DNA of 64,000 bases from an uncultured Bacteroidia bacterium (lineage in GTDB: Bacteria; Bacteroidota; Bacteroidia; Bacteroidales; UBA932), in assembly GCA_902768985.1 (NCBI GenBank), contig CACXNA010000001.1:1-64000 (forward strand). Direction: 5' to 3'. The notes beneath the pieces are model-generated. The model made no database searches. It was given only the letters and a program-made list of their open reading frames with translations, and was not told the DNA's origin. A program made the position numbers and the translations under genes. Positions 43,360-51,981 of the stretch are shown one piece after another. Positions within the stretch are counted from its first letter, which is position 1; the number at the start of each line of letters is the position of its first letter.

Positions 43360-44902
43360 GTTTCTTCGCGGGGATTTCCTGTCGTTTGCCTTCGAGGGTC
43401 GCGAGGGCGCGGATCACGCGGAAGCGCGTGTTGCGCGGTTCGATGACGTCCTCGATGTAGCCCTTCTGCGCAGCCTGGTAGGGGTTGCAGAAGAGGTCGT
43501 TGTATTCCTGCTTGCGGGCCTCGGCGATCTCCGCCTGCTTGACGGGATCCGGCTCGGCCTTGAGCTCCTTGCCGTAGAGGATGCCCACGGCGCCCTCGGC
43601 GCCCATGACGGCGATGTTGGCCGTCGGCCAGGCGTAGTTGACGTCGCCGCGGAGCTGCTTGCAGCTCATCACGATGTGCGCGCCGCCGTAGCTCTTGCGC
43701 AGGGTGACGGTCACCTTGGGGACCGTGGCCTCGCCATAGGCGAAGAGGAGCTTGGCACCGTTGGTGATGATGGCGCCGTATTCCTGCTGCGTGCCGGGCA
43801 GGAAGCCCGGGACGTCCACGAGGGTCACGAGGGGAATGTTGAACGCGTCGCAGAAGCGCACGAAGCGGGCGCCCTTGCGGGAAGCGTTGATGTCCAGCAC
43901 GCCGGCGAGCACGCCGGGCTGGTTGGCCACGATGCCCACGCTGCGGCCGCCCATGTGGGCGAAGCCGACGATGATGTTCTTCGCGAAATCCTTGTGGACC
44001 TCGAAGAACTCTCCGTCATCGACGATGCTGCGGATCACGCCGTACATGTCGTAGGCCTTGTTGGGGTTGTCGGGCACGATGTCGTTGAGGGCGTCGTCCG
44101 TACGGCCGACCGGGTCCTGCGTGGGACGCTCGGGCGCCGTCTCGAGATTGTTCTGCGGAAGGAAGGAAAGCAGCTTCTTGATGGTGGCGATGCCTTCCTC
44201 CTCGGACGGGGCGCTGAAGTGCGCCACGCCGGACTTGGAGGCGTGCACTGCGGCGCCGCCGAGGCTCTCCTGGTCCACGTCCTCGCCCGTGACGGACTTG
44301 ACGACCGCCGGGCCGGTGAGGAACATGTAGGAGGTGTTCTGCACCATCAGGGTGAAGTCGGTCAGGGCGGGGGAATACACCGCGCCGCCTGCGCAGGGAC
44401 CGAAGATGCCGCTGATCTGCGGCACCACGCCGCTGGCGAGGATGTTGCGCTCGAAGATCTCGCCGTAGCCGGCCAGGGCGTCGATACCCTCCTGGATGCG
44501 GGCGCCGCCCGAATCGTTGAGGCCGATCACCGGGGCGCCGGCACGCACGGCCATGTCCATGACCTTGCAGATCTTCTCGGACATCGTCTTGCTCAGGGAA
44601 CCGCCGTTGACGGTGAAGTCCTGGGCGAAGACGAAGACGAGCCGGCCGTCGATGGTGCCCTGTCCGGTCACGACGCCGTCGCCGTCCGGATGGGTCGCAT
44701 CCATGCCGAAGTTGGTGCAGCGGTGCTGCACAAACATGTCGAATTCTTCGAAACTGCCCGGGTCCAGGAGCTTCTCGAGCCGCTCGCGAGCGGTGAGTTT
44801 GCCCTTCTGGTGCTGGGCGTCGATACGTGCCTGGCCGCCGCCGAGTTTCGCCGTGGCGCGGCGCTCGACCAGTTCTTGGATTTTATCTTGCTGGATACTC
44901 AT
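43340..44902 (-). CDS. mmdA: acyl-CoA carboxyltransferase, decarboxylase alpha subunit (methylmalonyl-CoA type)
   Basis: 520 aa, a two-domain carboxyltransferase of the crotonase fold: '[24 protein letters not shown]', '[25 protein letters not shown]' in the N half and '[29 protein letters not shown]' in the C half. The order with biotin carrier, OadG and OadB favours methylmalonyl-CoA decarboxylase (succinate to propionate); glutaconyl-CoA cannot be excluded. The ATG at 44902 was chosen because a -7 box lies at 44925. Confidence 0.88.
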   Translation of the reverse strand: MSIQQDKIQELVERRATAKLGGGQARIDAQHQKGKLTARERLEKLLDPGSFEEFDMFVQHRCTNFGMDATHPDGDGVVTGQGTIDGRLVFVFAQDFTVNGGSLSKTMSEKICKVMDMAVRAGAPVIGLNDSGGARIQEGIDALAGYGEIFERNILASGVVPQISGIFGPCAGGAVYSPALTDFTLMVQNTSYMFLTGPAVVKSVTGEDVDQESLGGAAVHASKSGVAHFSAPSEEEGIATIKKLLSFLPQNNLETAPERPTQDPVGRTDDALNDIVPDNPNKAYDMYGVIRSIVDDGEFFEVHKDFAKNIIVGFAHMGGRSVGIVANQPGVLAGVLDINASRKGARFVRFCDAFNIPLVTLVDVPGFLPGTQQEYGAIITNGAKLLFAYGEATVPKVTVTLRKSYGGAHIVMSCKQLRGDVNYAWPTANIAVMGAEGAVGILYGKELKAEPDPVKQAEIAEARKQEYNDLFCNPYQAAQKGYIEDVIEPRNTRFRVIRALATLEGKRQEIPAKKHDNLPL

Positions 44903-44924
44903 AATTCGGTAATACAAAATCGGA

Positions 44925-44932
44925 CAAATATA
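44925..44932 (-). promoter_or_regulatory. -7 box of the decarboxylase operon (TATATTTG)
   Basis: Minus-strand TATATTTG 22 bp upstream of the mmdA ATG at 44902. The alternative start at 44917 would be almost leaderless. Confidence 0.6.
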
Positions 44933-44946
44933 GGGAATAATCTTCG

Positions 44947-44976
44947 AAAAAAAAAGAGCCGCGGCGTGCGGCTCTT
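44947..44976 (-). terminator. terminator of the CE15 esterase gene
   Basis: AAGAGCCGC pairs with GCGGCTCTT around a 5-nt loop; a run of As on the plus strand gives the U-tail on the minus strand. Confidence 0.85.
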
Positions 44977-44998
44977 CTTCATTATTTAAGGTTCGATT

Positions 44999-46519
44999 CT
45001 ATTTCTTGCTACTTTCCTTCATCTTGTTGCTGGCCCACTCGATGAAATACTTCATGTTCGGGCCGTCCGTATGGCCGCCGGCATGCTGGCGCCAGGCCAG
45101 TTCGCCGTCCAGCAGTCCCGTGAGCACCGGCGGCATCGGCTCCTTGCGGTAGTCGTTGGACAGGCCGAGGTCGCGGGCGCCGAGGAGCTTGAACACCTCG
45201 CCGGCGGCGACGGTCGCCTGCCAGCTGCCGTACTGGTCGAGCCAGAGGGCGTCACCCTGCTCGGGAACGCCGTAGCTGATGAAGACCAGGCGCGGGGCGC
45301 AGAGGGCGATGAGCTCGTGGGAGTCGACCGGCAGCATGCCGGCGTTCCAGGCGCCCGTCTTGGACTCGATGGCGTCATACTTAATATAGTTGCCGGCCAT
45401 CCAGTGATACTCGCCGGAGTTGGAGAGGTTCTCCAGGCCTTCGCCGAAGATGCGGCGGTGCAGCGTGGCGCCACCCTTGCCGGAGGAGCCGATGAGACCC
45501 ATGTAGAAACGATCCTCGAAGGCGAGCGTCACCAGGGCGGCCTTGCCGTAACGGGACACGCCCTCGATGCCGACGTGTTTCGCGTCGACGTCCGGGTCGG
45601 TCTCGAGATAATCCAGGCCGCGCGCGGCGCCCCAGGCCCAGGCGCGCAGGGAGCCCCAGTCGTCCGGCTTGCGCGGCTGGCCCTTGTTGGTAAGGCCGAT
45701 GATGCCGCGGGTGAGGCCGGCGCCGTTGTCCGCCTGGATGCTGGCCGGGTCAATCATGGCGTAGCCCCAGCCGGCGGCAAGCAGCTGCTGGTTGGACGGG
45801 GGATCCTGGCCGGGCGCGAGCTGCTGCGGGCGGGCGAAGGCCGCGAACGGGTTGGCAGGCTCGAAGGGCTGCCAGGCAGGATACTTCTTCATGAGGGCGG
45901 CCGTCTCCGGATCGTTCTCCAGCAGGCGGCGAAGGGCCTTGTTGATCACGGCCATGTCGGCTCCGCCGGGCTTGACGGGGTTCGGCATGTTCGCCGCGCC
46001 GAACATCATCAGCACGGGGACCGGACCCTCGGCGTTGGCCGGGGTCACGAGAACCATCTTGATGTCCACGTTGATGGACGGGCAAGCGCTGTTGTCCACG
46101 TGGCCGACGAGTTGCTTGGCCTTGGCGCGGATCATGCCGACCATCTCGACCTCCTCCGCCTCGACGGTCCAGGTGACGTTCGGGACGTTGGCCGGGACGC
46201 GGCCGTACACTTCGCTTTCGAAGCCTTCGACGATCTCGGGCCGACGGACCTCCCACCACTGCTTGGCGGTGGTCACCTTCTTGCCCTTGTTGGTCTTAAG
46301 GATCTCGGGAAGAACGGGGTAGGGATTGGCGACGCTCTCGTCGTAATTGGCGGCGTAAGGGCTCTTCTCGTCGGCGTCGAAACCACGGCGGATGGACTTG
46401 ATGCCGAGCTGGTCGAGCATGTTCTGGTGGTCCTGCTCGGCCGTGAAAGTAACCGGTTCCTGCGCGAAAGAAGCTGCGCACAGCAGGCAGCCGGCGATCA
46501 ATAAGAGGGTCTTTTTCAT
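44999..46519 (-). CDS. secreted CE15-type glucuronoyl esterase
   Basis: 506 aa, signal peptide to SFAQ. Alpha/beta hydrolase with the CE15 nucleophile motif GVSRYGKAAL (Ser322), a stretch 'WGSLRAWAWGAARGLDYLE' before it, and the catalytic His in QHAGGHTDGP (His483). CE15 enzymes cleave lignin-carbohydrate ester bonds of 4-O-methyl-glucuronoxylan, suggesting plant cell-wall use. Substrate specificity is inferred. Confidence 0.82.
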   Translation of the reverse strand: MKKTLLLIAGCLLCAASFAQEPVTFTAEQDHQNMLDQLGIKSIRRGFDADEKSPYAANYDESVANPYPVLPEILKTNKGKKVTTAKQWWEVRRPEIVEGFESEVYGRVPANVPNVTWTVEAEEVEMVGMIRAKAKQLVGHVDNSACPSINVDIKMVLVTPANAEGPVPVLMMFGAANMPNPVKPGGADMAVINKALRRLLENDPETAALMKKYPAWQPFEPANPFAAFARPQQLAPGQDPPSNQQLLAAGWGYAMIDPASIQADNGAGLTRGIIGLTNKGQPRKPDDWGSLRAWAWGAARGLDYLETDPDVDAKHVGIEGVSRYGKAALVTLAFEDRFYMGLIGSSGKGGATLHRRIFGEGLENLSNSGEYHWMAGNYIKYDAIESKTGAWNAGMLPVDSHELIALCAPRLVFISYGVPEQGDALWLDQYGSWQATVAAGEVFKLLGARDLGLSNDYRKEPMPPVLTGLLDGELAWRQHAGGHTDGPNMKYFIEWASNKMKESSKK

Positions 46520-46590
46520 AAAATTGGTTTTTGAGCACCCCTAAGTTAGTCATTTCTCCTCAAAAAAGCACGAAAGACGGATTTTAGTTG

Positions 46591-46598
46591 TAAATTTG
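46591..46598 (+). promoter_or_regulatory. -7 box of the 46616 gene (TAAATTTG)
   Basis: Perfect TAnnTTTG. It places the start at the ATG at 46616 rather than at an in-frame alternative start at 46598. Confidence 0.6.
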
Positions 46599-46615
46599 TG
46601 GAAATCGCAATTCCT

Positions 46616-47164
46616 ATGAAGAAATATATCGTCTGTTTCCTGATTCTGCTGGTGTCCCTGTCCGCACAGGCGCAGCCGGACTATCGTCACGAGATATCCG
46701 TCTCTTACGGCCGCCTCTCCAATATGGAACTTTATGGCTATGGGCTGGAGCAACTGGCCAATATTACGGCGGCTATGACCGGCCTCGCAAAGGTCCACGT
46801 CGTCTCGATCGGCTCGATTGGCGTGTCGTATTTCTACCGCCTGTCCAATATGGTGAGTCTGGGCTTCACGGGCGCGTATATGGATTTCTTCGACGAAAAT
46901 ATGGCCGAGCCCCGTTCTTATTACCGCTTTGGTACCGCCATGGTGGGCGTCAAGCTTCACTGGTATGAGCGGGAGTGGTTCCGCACCTATTCGATGTTCG
47001 CCGTGGGAGCGTTGTACCGCAACGATCCGGTCATCAAACAATTCCGCGTTGCCGGCCAGGCAACGATGCTCGGCCTGGAGGTCGGCAAGCGCTTCTGCGG
47101 TTTCCTGGATCTGGGTGTCGGTGACCTGAGCGTCGCCTCCGTCGGCCTTCGCGTCAAGTTCTGA
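46616..47164 (+). CDS. small outer-membrane beta-barrel-like protein
   Basis: 182 aa with a signal peptide (to AQAQ). Alternating strands such as 'HEISVSYGRLSN', 'VSIGSIGVSYFYRLSNMVSLGFTGAYM' and the C-terminal 'VASVGLRVKF' ending in Phe suggest a small barrel. Monocistronic with its own promoter and terminator. No specific function recognised. Confidence 0.7.
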   Translation: MKKYIVCFLILLVSLSAQAQPDYRHEISVSYGRLSNMELYGYGLEQLANITAAMTGLAKVHVVSIGSIGVSYFYRLSNMVSLGFTGAYMDFFDENMAEPRSYYRFGTAMVGVKLHWYEREWFRTYSMFAVGALYRNDPVIKQFRVAGQATMLGLEVGKRFCGFLDLGVGDLSVASVGLRVKF

Positions 47165-47172
47165 TTTTATTA

Positions 47173-47205
47173 TTTTTTCGGAAAGCCGATGCTTTTCCGA
47201 AAAAA
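47173..47205 (+). terminator. terminator of the 46616 gene
   Basis: TTTTTTCGGAAA (47173-47184) pairs with TTTCCGAAAAAA (47194-47205). Confidence 0.8.
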
Positions 47206-47209
47206 TGAC

Positions 47210-47217
47210 TATCTTTG
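47210..47217 (+). promoter_or_regulatory. -7 box of tRNA-Pro (TATCTTTG)
   Basis: Perfect TAnnTTTG 19 bp before the tRNA. Confidence 0.6.
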
Positions 47218-47236
47218 CAATCCCTTTCGAGGGCAT

Positions 47237-47309
47237 CTGGGTGTGGCGCAGTTGGTAGCGCACCTGGTTAGGGACCAGGAGGTCGCTTGTTCGAGTCAAG
47301 TCACCCAGA
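47237..47309 (+). tRNA. tRNA-Pro, anticodon AGG
   Basis: 73-nt cloverleaf: acceptor CTGGGTG/CACCCAG with the C1-G72 pair typical of tRNA-Pro, D-arm GCGC/GCGC, anticodon stem CCTGG/CCAGG with loop TTAGGGA, T-arm GCTTG/CAAGT. The wobble base is A34, where related bacterial tRNA-Pro genes usually have T, G or C. G37 is present as expected. Confidence 0.85.
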
Positions 47310-47310
47310 C

Positions 47311-47346
47311 AAAAAAGAGCCGCTGGATATTCCAGTGGCTCTTTTT
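47311..47346. terminator. bidirectional terminator (tRNA-Pro / lipoprotein)
   Basis: AAAAGAGCC-g-CTGG, loop ATATT, CCAG-t-GGCTCTTTT, with U-runs in both directions. Confidence 0.88.
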
Positions 47347-47361
47347 GCGTATGGGGCGTTC

Positions 47362-47925
47362 CTATTCTTCGTCGGCGTCCTGGCCGAGGAGCTGGAGGTA
47401 GCCGGGGATGGCGCGGCCGCCGGCTTTGTGCAGGTCTTTGCGGTCTTCGGTCAGGGTGATGATCTCGTAGGCCGGGGTGATGCTGACGTAGGCGCTCTGG
47501 AATTCGGAATACTGGCTGTCGGAGCTGGCTTTGGCGGAGAAGACGTAGTCGTAGTAGGCGATGTCGTCCAGCCGCCCTTCCATGCCGGCCTTGAGGCTGT
47601 CCAGGCCGTTCATGATCTCGCAGGTGCGCACGATGGCTTCCGAATGGCGCTTGGCGTTCTTCGGCTTGTTTTGCGAGAGGTAGTCCTGGTAGAGTTTGTT
47701 CTCCTGCTTGAGTTTGAGCTCATAGACATTCTGCCGCCGCTCGAACTCCGTCCGGAAGGTGGTGGAGTCGATCTTTTCGATGCGGTAAAGCTGGAAAGTG
47801 CCTTCTTCTCCCTGGAGAATATAGGCTTTCAGGGCCTGCTGGAGCGGATCCGGCGCCTGTTCCTTGCACCCCGGCATCAGGATGCAGAGCAGCGGCAGAA
47901 TCAAAAGTCCGGTGAGCTTTCTCAT
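47362..47925 (-). CDS. uncharacterised lipoprotein
   Basis: 187 aa, lipobox LMPGC (Cys20). Helical, charged body (FRTEFERRQNVYELKLKQENKLYQDYL) without a recognised domain. It lies 9 bp downstream of the DUF4301 gene and is probably its co-transcribed partner. Confidence 0.65.
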   Translation of the reverse strand: MRKLTGLLILPLLCILMPGCKEQAPDPLQQALKAYILQGEEGTFQLYRIEKIDSTTFRTEFERRQNVYELKLKQENKLYQDYLSQNKPKNAKRHSEAIVRTCEIMNGLDSLKAGMEGRLDDIAYYDYVFSAKASSDSQYSEFQSAYVSITPAYEIITLTEDRKDLHKAGGRAIPGYLQLLGQDADEE

Positions 47926-47934
47926 TACAATAAT

Positions 47935-49428
47935 CTATTGATGTGCGTCGCGCAGGAGGTCGAGGACGACCTTGACCGGGTTGAAGGTCTCGATGGGGAC
48001 TTCGACGAAGAGGGTGTTCCAGTCGGACATCGAGCCGTTCCACAGGCCGGGCAGTTCCAGCGCGCGCAGCTCGCGGCCCTGGTAGCTCTTGCTGCTGATC
48101 AGGCCGGTCTCCTCATCGACGTAGTCCAGCAGGTTGAACTTGCTGCCGTCGTGGCGGCGCAGGCAGCAGACCAGGTCCACCGGGTTGAAGTGTGTGGCGG
48201 ACTTGAGCGCGGCGACGGCCGCGGGGTCGTCGGGGTTGATCTGCGCGCCTTCGAGGATCTGCAGGGAGGTGGCGCCGTCCTTGTCGCGGATGATGAAGGG
48301 GCCGCCGCCCGGCTCGCCGAGGTTCTTGACCATGCCGCAGACGCGGATGGGGCGGTCGAGCTTGGCGCGCAGCATCTGGGCGCGGTCGCGGCTGTCCTTG
48401 GGCTCCGGCAGCTCGATGCGCAGCTCGTCGTGGAGGAATTCCTCGATCTCGTTGCAGAGCTCCTGGCATTCCGGCGTGGCGAAGGGATCGTCCTGGTTGA
48501 TATTGTAAATCGGGATATAAGAACGGTCGGCTATCTCCTTGCGCACCTGCGTGAGCTGGTCGAGCGCGTAGATGTAGCCGTGGATGCGGTCGCGCAGCTC
48601 AAGCGCGCGGCCCATCAGGACCTTCTTCCAACGGTAGGTGGTGGGCTGCATGCGCTCCACGCAGACGTTGTCGATATTCTTGATGGACACGAGCTCCGCG
48701 TCCAGCGCGTTCAGGTTGTAAATCAGGGCGCCGTGGCCCGCCGGGCGGGTCAAGATGCTGCCGTCTTCCTTGAGGAAGGGCTTGCCCTCGGCGTCCACCG
48801 CCAGGGTGTCGGTTTCCTTGGCCTGGTAGGTGAAGGTGATGTTGTATTTCACGCCGTAGCGCTGCTCGTAGGTCGCGCGGATCTCCTCCACGGCGGCCTC
48901 GAAGAGGGACCGGTGCTCCGGGGAGATGGTGACGACGAGGTCCACGGTGCCGTCGGCGTTGCGCATGTAGGCCTGGCCTTCGACGAAGTGCTCCGCCAGG
49001 GCGGTGCGCGTCTCGTCCGCGTAGCGGTGGAATTTCAGCACGCCCTTGGGCTTGGCGCCGTAGGCAAGCCCGGCGTCGGTGAGGAGCTTGCGGGCGGCGT
49101 CGACGGGGTCGAACGGGGCTTTCCCGAAGACTTCGGGGGAATAGAAGGCGAATTTCTCCAGGTTGGCGGCCAGCTTCTCCGTGGCCGCGTTGGGCGCGTC
49201 GATGCCCGCGAAGATGTCCTTGAACATGCGGGAGGCAGCGCCGGAGGCGGGCACGAACTTGCAGCGGCCGTGCACCTCGGCTTCGTCGGCGTAGCGGACG
49301 GCGGCGTCCTGCGCCGCTTCGTCCAGCACTTCGATGCCGTTGCCCGGGATGGCGGGCGCGACGATCTTCAGCCAGGGGAATCCCTTGCGGAAGCGCTCGA
49401 TCTGAGCATTCATGGTGGTCTTGTCCAT
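47935..49428 (-). CDS. DUF4301 family protein
   Basis: 497 aa from the ATG at 49428; the longer open frame upstream is a shadow of pdxB. The pattern fits DUF4301, a Bacteroidota family: 'VPASGAASRMFKDI', 'KGVLKFHRYADETRTALAEHF', 'RPAGHGALIYNLN', 'WKKVLMGRALELRD'. 'PASGAASRMFK' and 'RPAGHGALI' recall sugar-nucleotidyltransferase-like motifs, but no activity is established. Confidence 0.85.
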   Translation of the reverse strand: MDKTTMNAQIERFRKGFPWLKIVAPAIPGNGIEVLDEAAQDAAVRYADEAEVHGRCKFVPASGAASRMFKDIFAGIDAPNAATEKLAANLEKFAFYSPEVFGKAPFDPVDAARKLLTDAGLAYGAKPKGVLKFHRYADETRTALAEHFVEGQAYMRNADGTVDLVVTISPEHRSLFEAAVEEIRATYEQRYGVKYNITFTYQAKETDTLAVDAEGKPFLKEDGSILTRPAGHGALIYNLNALDAELVSIKNIDNVCVERMQPTTYRWKKVLMGRALELRDRIHGYIYALDQLTQVRKEIADRSYIPIYNINQDDPFATPECQELCNEIEEFLHDELRIELPEPKDSRDRAQMLRAKLDRPIRVCGMVKNLGEPGGGPFIIRDKDGATSLQILEGAQINPDDPAAVAALKSATHFNPVDLVCCLRRHDGSKFNLLDYVDEETGLISSKSYQGRELRALELPGLWNGSMSDWNTLFVEVPIETFNPVKVVLDLLRDAHQ

Positions 49429-49454
49429 AGTGTTATTGTGTTTGATGTGGTTTA

Positions 49455-50489
49455 TTAGAAATAGAATTCGCGGCGATACTGGTAGTTGATGCGGAGCTCG
49501 TTGAAACTGTCCGGATTCATCCGGAACATGAAGTCGTCCGTGAAGATCGGGTAGTTGTACTGGATGACCGAGGCGATCTGGCCCTGCGTCTTGTCGTGGG
49601 CGTCGATCTTGACGGCCTGATACTCCAGGATTTCCGTGGTCGGGAAGAAATCGTACAGCTCCTTGATCGAGAAGAAACGCGCGACGGCGCGGATGGCGAG
49701 CGAGGTGCCGATCTGCTTGCCCTGCAGGGTGTAGCCGGCAATGTGCGGGGTGGCGATGTCCACGAGGTCCATCAGTTCGCGGTTGACCTTCGGCTCGTGG
49801 CACCAGGCGTCGAGGGCCACGGGGCCGAGGCGGGGGATGGCCTTGATCAGGTCCTTCTCCACGACGAGTTCACCCTGGGCGGCGTTGATGAAGAAGGCGC
49901 CGGGCTTCATCGTGGCGAAGAAATGGGCGTTGGCCATGCCGCGCGTGGTGTCGTTGACGGGGATGTGCATCGTGATGACGTCGGACCCCTCCAGGACGGT
50001 GTCCAGGTCATGGAATTCGGTATGCCATTCCTTCTCGGCGCGGATCGGGTCGTAGCGGAGGGTCTTGAAGCCCAGTGCGAGGGCCATCTCCTCCACGCGG
50101 GAGCCGGCGGAGCCGAGGCCGATGATGCCGATCGTGGCACCCTCGAGGGAGATGCTTTTTCGCGAAGCGGTCCCGAAGAGGGCGGAGAAAACATAGTTGG
50201 TCACGCCGCCGGCGTTGCAGCCGGAGGCGTTCTGGACGTAGATGCCGTGTTCCTTGCACCACTTCTGGTCGATGTTGTCCATGCTGGCCGTGGCCGTGGC
50301 GATGAGCTTGACGGCCGTCCCCTTCAGCAGGGCGGCGTCGCAGCGGGTGCGGGTGCGGATGACGAGCGCGTCGGCGTCCAGCAAGTCCTCCCGGACAATC
50401 TCCGGTCCGTCCTTGTAGAGCACCTCCGCGCCGTAGGGCTCGAAGACGCCTTCAACGAAGGGTATGGCGCGATCGATGACGAATTTCAT
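49455..50489 (-). CDS. pdxB: 4-phosphoerythronate dehydrogenase
   Basis: 344 aa. D-2-hydroxyacid dehydrogenase fold with NAD site 'GATIGIIGLGSAGSRVEEMALALGF', a 'TRTRCDAALL' region, substrate-side Arg, and the catalytic His in DAWCHEP. The characteristic 'ATATASMDNID' and 'NASGCNAGGVTNYV' identify PdxB. Acts in pyridoxal-phosphate biosynthesis. It overlaps the DUF721 gene by 4 bp. Confidence 0.92.
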   Translation of the reverse strand: MKFVIDRAIPFVEGVFEPYGAEVLYKDGPEIVREDLLDADALVIRTRTRCDAALLKGTAVKLIATATASMDNIDQKWCKEHGIYVQNASGCNAGGVTNYVFSALFGTASRKSISLEGATIGIIGLGSAGSRVEEMALALGFKTLRYDPIRAEKEWHTEFHDLDTVLEGSDVITMHIPVNDTTRGMANAHFFATMKPGAFFINAAQGELVVEKDLIKAIPRLGPVALDAWCHEPKVNRELMDLVDIATPHIAGYTLQGKQIGTSLAIRAVARFFSIKELYDFFPTTEILEYQAVKIDAHDKTQGQIASVIQYNYPIFTDDFMFRMNPDSFNELRINYQYRREFYF

Positions 50490-50812
50490 TTCAGAATCAG
50501 TTCTTTGACGATGTCCGCGTCTCCTTCTGTGCGGGTGAACAGCTCGTCCTGCGCAAGCAGGGCGTTGACCTTGGCAATCAGCGTGTCCCGCTGGAAGGTA
50601 AGCTGGCTGCGCACCACGGAGGAGTCGACGGTGATATAAAGTTTTCCATCCCGGAAGAAACGGCGTATCGTGTAGCGGCCGGCGCCGGAAGCGGCGTCCC
50701 AGGCCGCGAAGATGCGCTGGGTGTTGAGTCCGGAGGTGAGTTTGCTTGCGCGAAGGTATTCGTGGATCAGCTCGGACAGGGGGAGGGCGGTCTTGCGGGC
50801 GACTCTAGTCAT
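50486..50812 (-). CDS. DUF721 (DciA-like) protein
   Basis: 108 aa, a KH-like DUF721 domain: 'LSELIHEYLRASKLTSGLNTQRIFAAWDAASG' and 'LYITVDSSVVRSQLTFQRDTLIAKVN'. DciA-type proteins help load the replicative helicase. Adjacency to recF is a classic arrangement and supports the call. It overlaps recF by 8 bp. Confidence 0.88.
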   Translation of the reverse strand: MTRVARKTALPLSELIHEYLRASKLTSGLNTQRIFAAWDAASGAGRYTIRRFFRDGKLYITVDSSVVRSQLTFQRDTLIAKVNALLAQDELFTRTEGDADIVKELILK

Positions 50813-51908
50813 TGACGGGAGTGAAGACGCCTCCTGCCGTCTCGAAATAGCTGCGGTCCGCGGTGAGCGTGTCCACGATGGATTCCGTGCGGACCTTGTT
50901 GGAATCGGACAGGAAAATCTGGCCGAATTCCTTGTCGGCCACCAGGCGCAGCAGGTTGCCGACCCGGTTCATGTCCAGCTTGTCGAAGAGATCGTCCAGG
51001 AGCATGATGGGCGGGTAGCCGTAGGCTGCCTTCATGATCTCGTACTGGGCGAACTTGAGGGCCACGAGGAAGGACTTCTGCTGCCCCTGCGAGCCGCAGC
51101 GGCGGATGGGGTGCCCGTCCATCGTGAAGAGGAAATCGTCCCGCTGGACGCCCGCCGAGGTGAACTTGAGCACCTGGTCGCGGTCGCGGTGGGCGCGCAG
51201 GATGTCCCGCAGGTCGCCTTTCTGCAGGTCGGAGCGGTACTCGACGCCCACCTGCTCGCGGCCGCCGGAGATCTCCGCATAGTACTGCTGCACGACCGGC
51301 ACGAGCCGCTCGCAGAAGGCGCTGCGGCGCTCGTAAATGGGCGCTGCCAGCGCGGCCAGCTGCTCGTCGAAGGTGCCGAGCAGCGCTTCGTCGAAGACGC
51401 CCGCCTTGAGCAGCTTGTTGCGCTGCAGGAGCAGGCGGTTATATTGCTGGACGTCAGCCAGGTAGGGCTGCTCCATCTGCGAAAGGACGGCGTTGACGAA
51501 TTTCCGGCGCTCCTCGCCGGCCTCGCTCACCATGGCCGTGTCGGCCGGGGAGACCATCACGATGGGCAGCACGCCGATGTGCTCGGAGATGCGCTCGTAG
51601 GGCTTGTCGTCGCGGCGGACGCTCTTCTGCCCGCCGTCCTGGACGCGGATGCTGAAGCGGGCGGTGGTGCCGCCGGGCAGGGCGTAAGTGCCCGACAGGG
51701 CGAAGGCGGAAGTGCCGTAGCGGAAGTTGAAGCGGTCGGAGGCGGAAAAGGCGCTTTTGGTCATCGACAGATACCAGATCGCGTCAAGCAGGTTGGTCTT
51801 GCCCTCGCCGTTGCCGCCGCTGATGCAGTTGATGTTGGGCGAGAAGCTGAGCTCCTGTAATTGGATGTTGCGGAAGTCCTGTATGACGATTTTCTGAAGC
51901 GTGGCCAT
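50805..51908 (-). CDS. recF: DNA replication/repair protein RecF
   Basis: 367 aa. Walker A GGNGEGKT (31-38), 'NLLDAIWYLSMTKSAF', ABC signature-like 'GSQGQQKSFLVALKFAQ' and Walker B 'PIMLLDDLFDKLD'. It loads RecA at gaps with RecO/R. The ATG at 51908 follows a -7 box (51915-51922) by only 6 bp, so the mRNA may be nearly leaderless. Confidence 0.95.
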   Translation of the reverse strand: MATLQKIVIQDFRNIQLQELSFSPNINCISGGNGEGKTNLLDAIWYLSMTKSAFSASDRFNFRYGTSAFALSGTYALPGGTTARFSIRVQDGGQKSVRRDDKPYERISEHIGVLPIVMVSPADTAMVSEAGEERRKFVNAVLSQMEQPYLADVQQYNRLLLQRNKLLKAGVFDEALLGTFDEQLAALAAPIYERRSAFCERLVPVVQQYYAEISGGREQVGVEYRSDLQKGDLRDILRAHRDRDQVLKFTSAGVQRDDFLFTMDGHPIRRCGSQGQQKSFLVALKFAQYEIMKAAYGYPPIMLLDDLFDKLDMNRVGNLLRLVADKEFGQIFLSDSNKVRTESIVDTLTADRSYFETAGGVFTPVND

Positions 51909-51911
51909 GTC

Positions 51912-51942
51912 TTGCAAAGTTAAAGTATTTTTTCTAATTTTG
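51912..51942 (+). promoter_or_regulatory. promoter of the 51982 gene, overlapping the recF promoter
   Basis: TTG (51912-51914), 20-bp spacer, TAATTTTG (51935-51942). The recF -7 box (minus-strand TAACTTTG, 51915-51922) lies inside this spacer, so the two polymerases would compete for the same DNA. Confidence 0.6.
51915..51922 (-). promoter_or_regulatory. -7 box of recF (TAACTTTG)
   Basis: Perfect minus-strand TAnnTTTG box inside the divergent promoter. The recF ATG follows within 6 bp. Confidence 0.6.
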
Positions 51943-51981
51943 CGGGCTTAAAATAAACGAGTAATCAAAAATAATTCTTAT

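Noticed and set aside
46550..47299. Minus-strand frame of 249 codons opposite the 46616 barrel gene
   Set aside because: It begins inside tRNA-Pro and lacks family features, whereas the plus-strand gene has a promoter, signal peptide and terminator.
47287..49458. 723-codon plus-strand frame beginning in tRNA-Pro
   Set aside because: It starts inside the tRNA and runs through its terminator and antisense to the DUF4301 gene; a shadow frame.
49429..49803. Upstream extension of the DUF4301 frame
   Set aside because: Its residues (R/P/S-rich) are the frame-shifted reading of the pdxB 3' end; the real start is the ATG at 49428.
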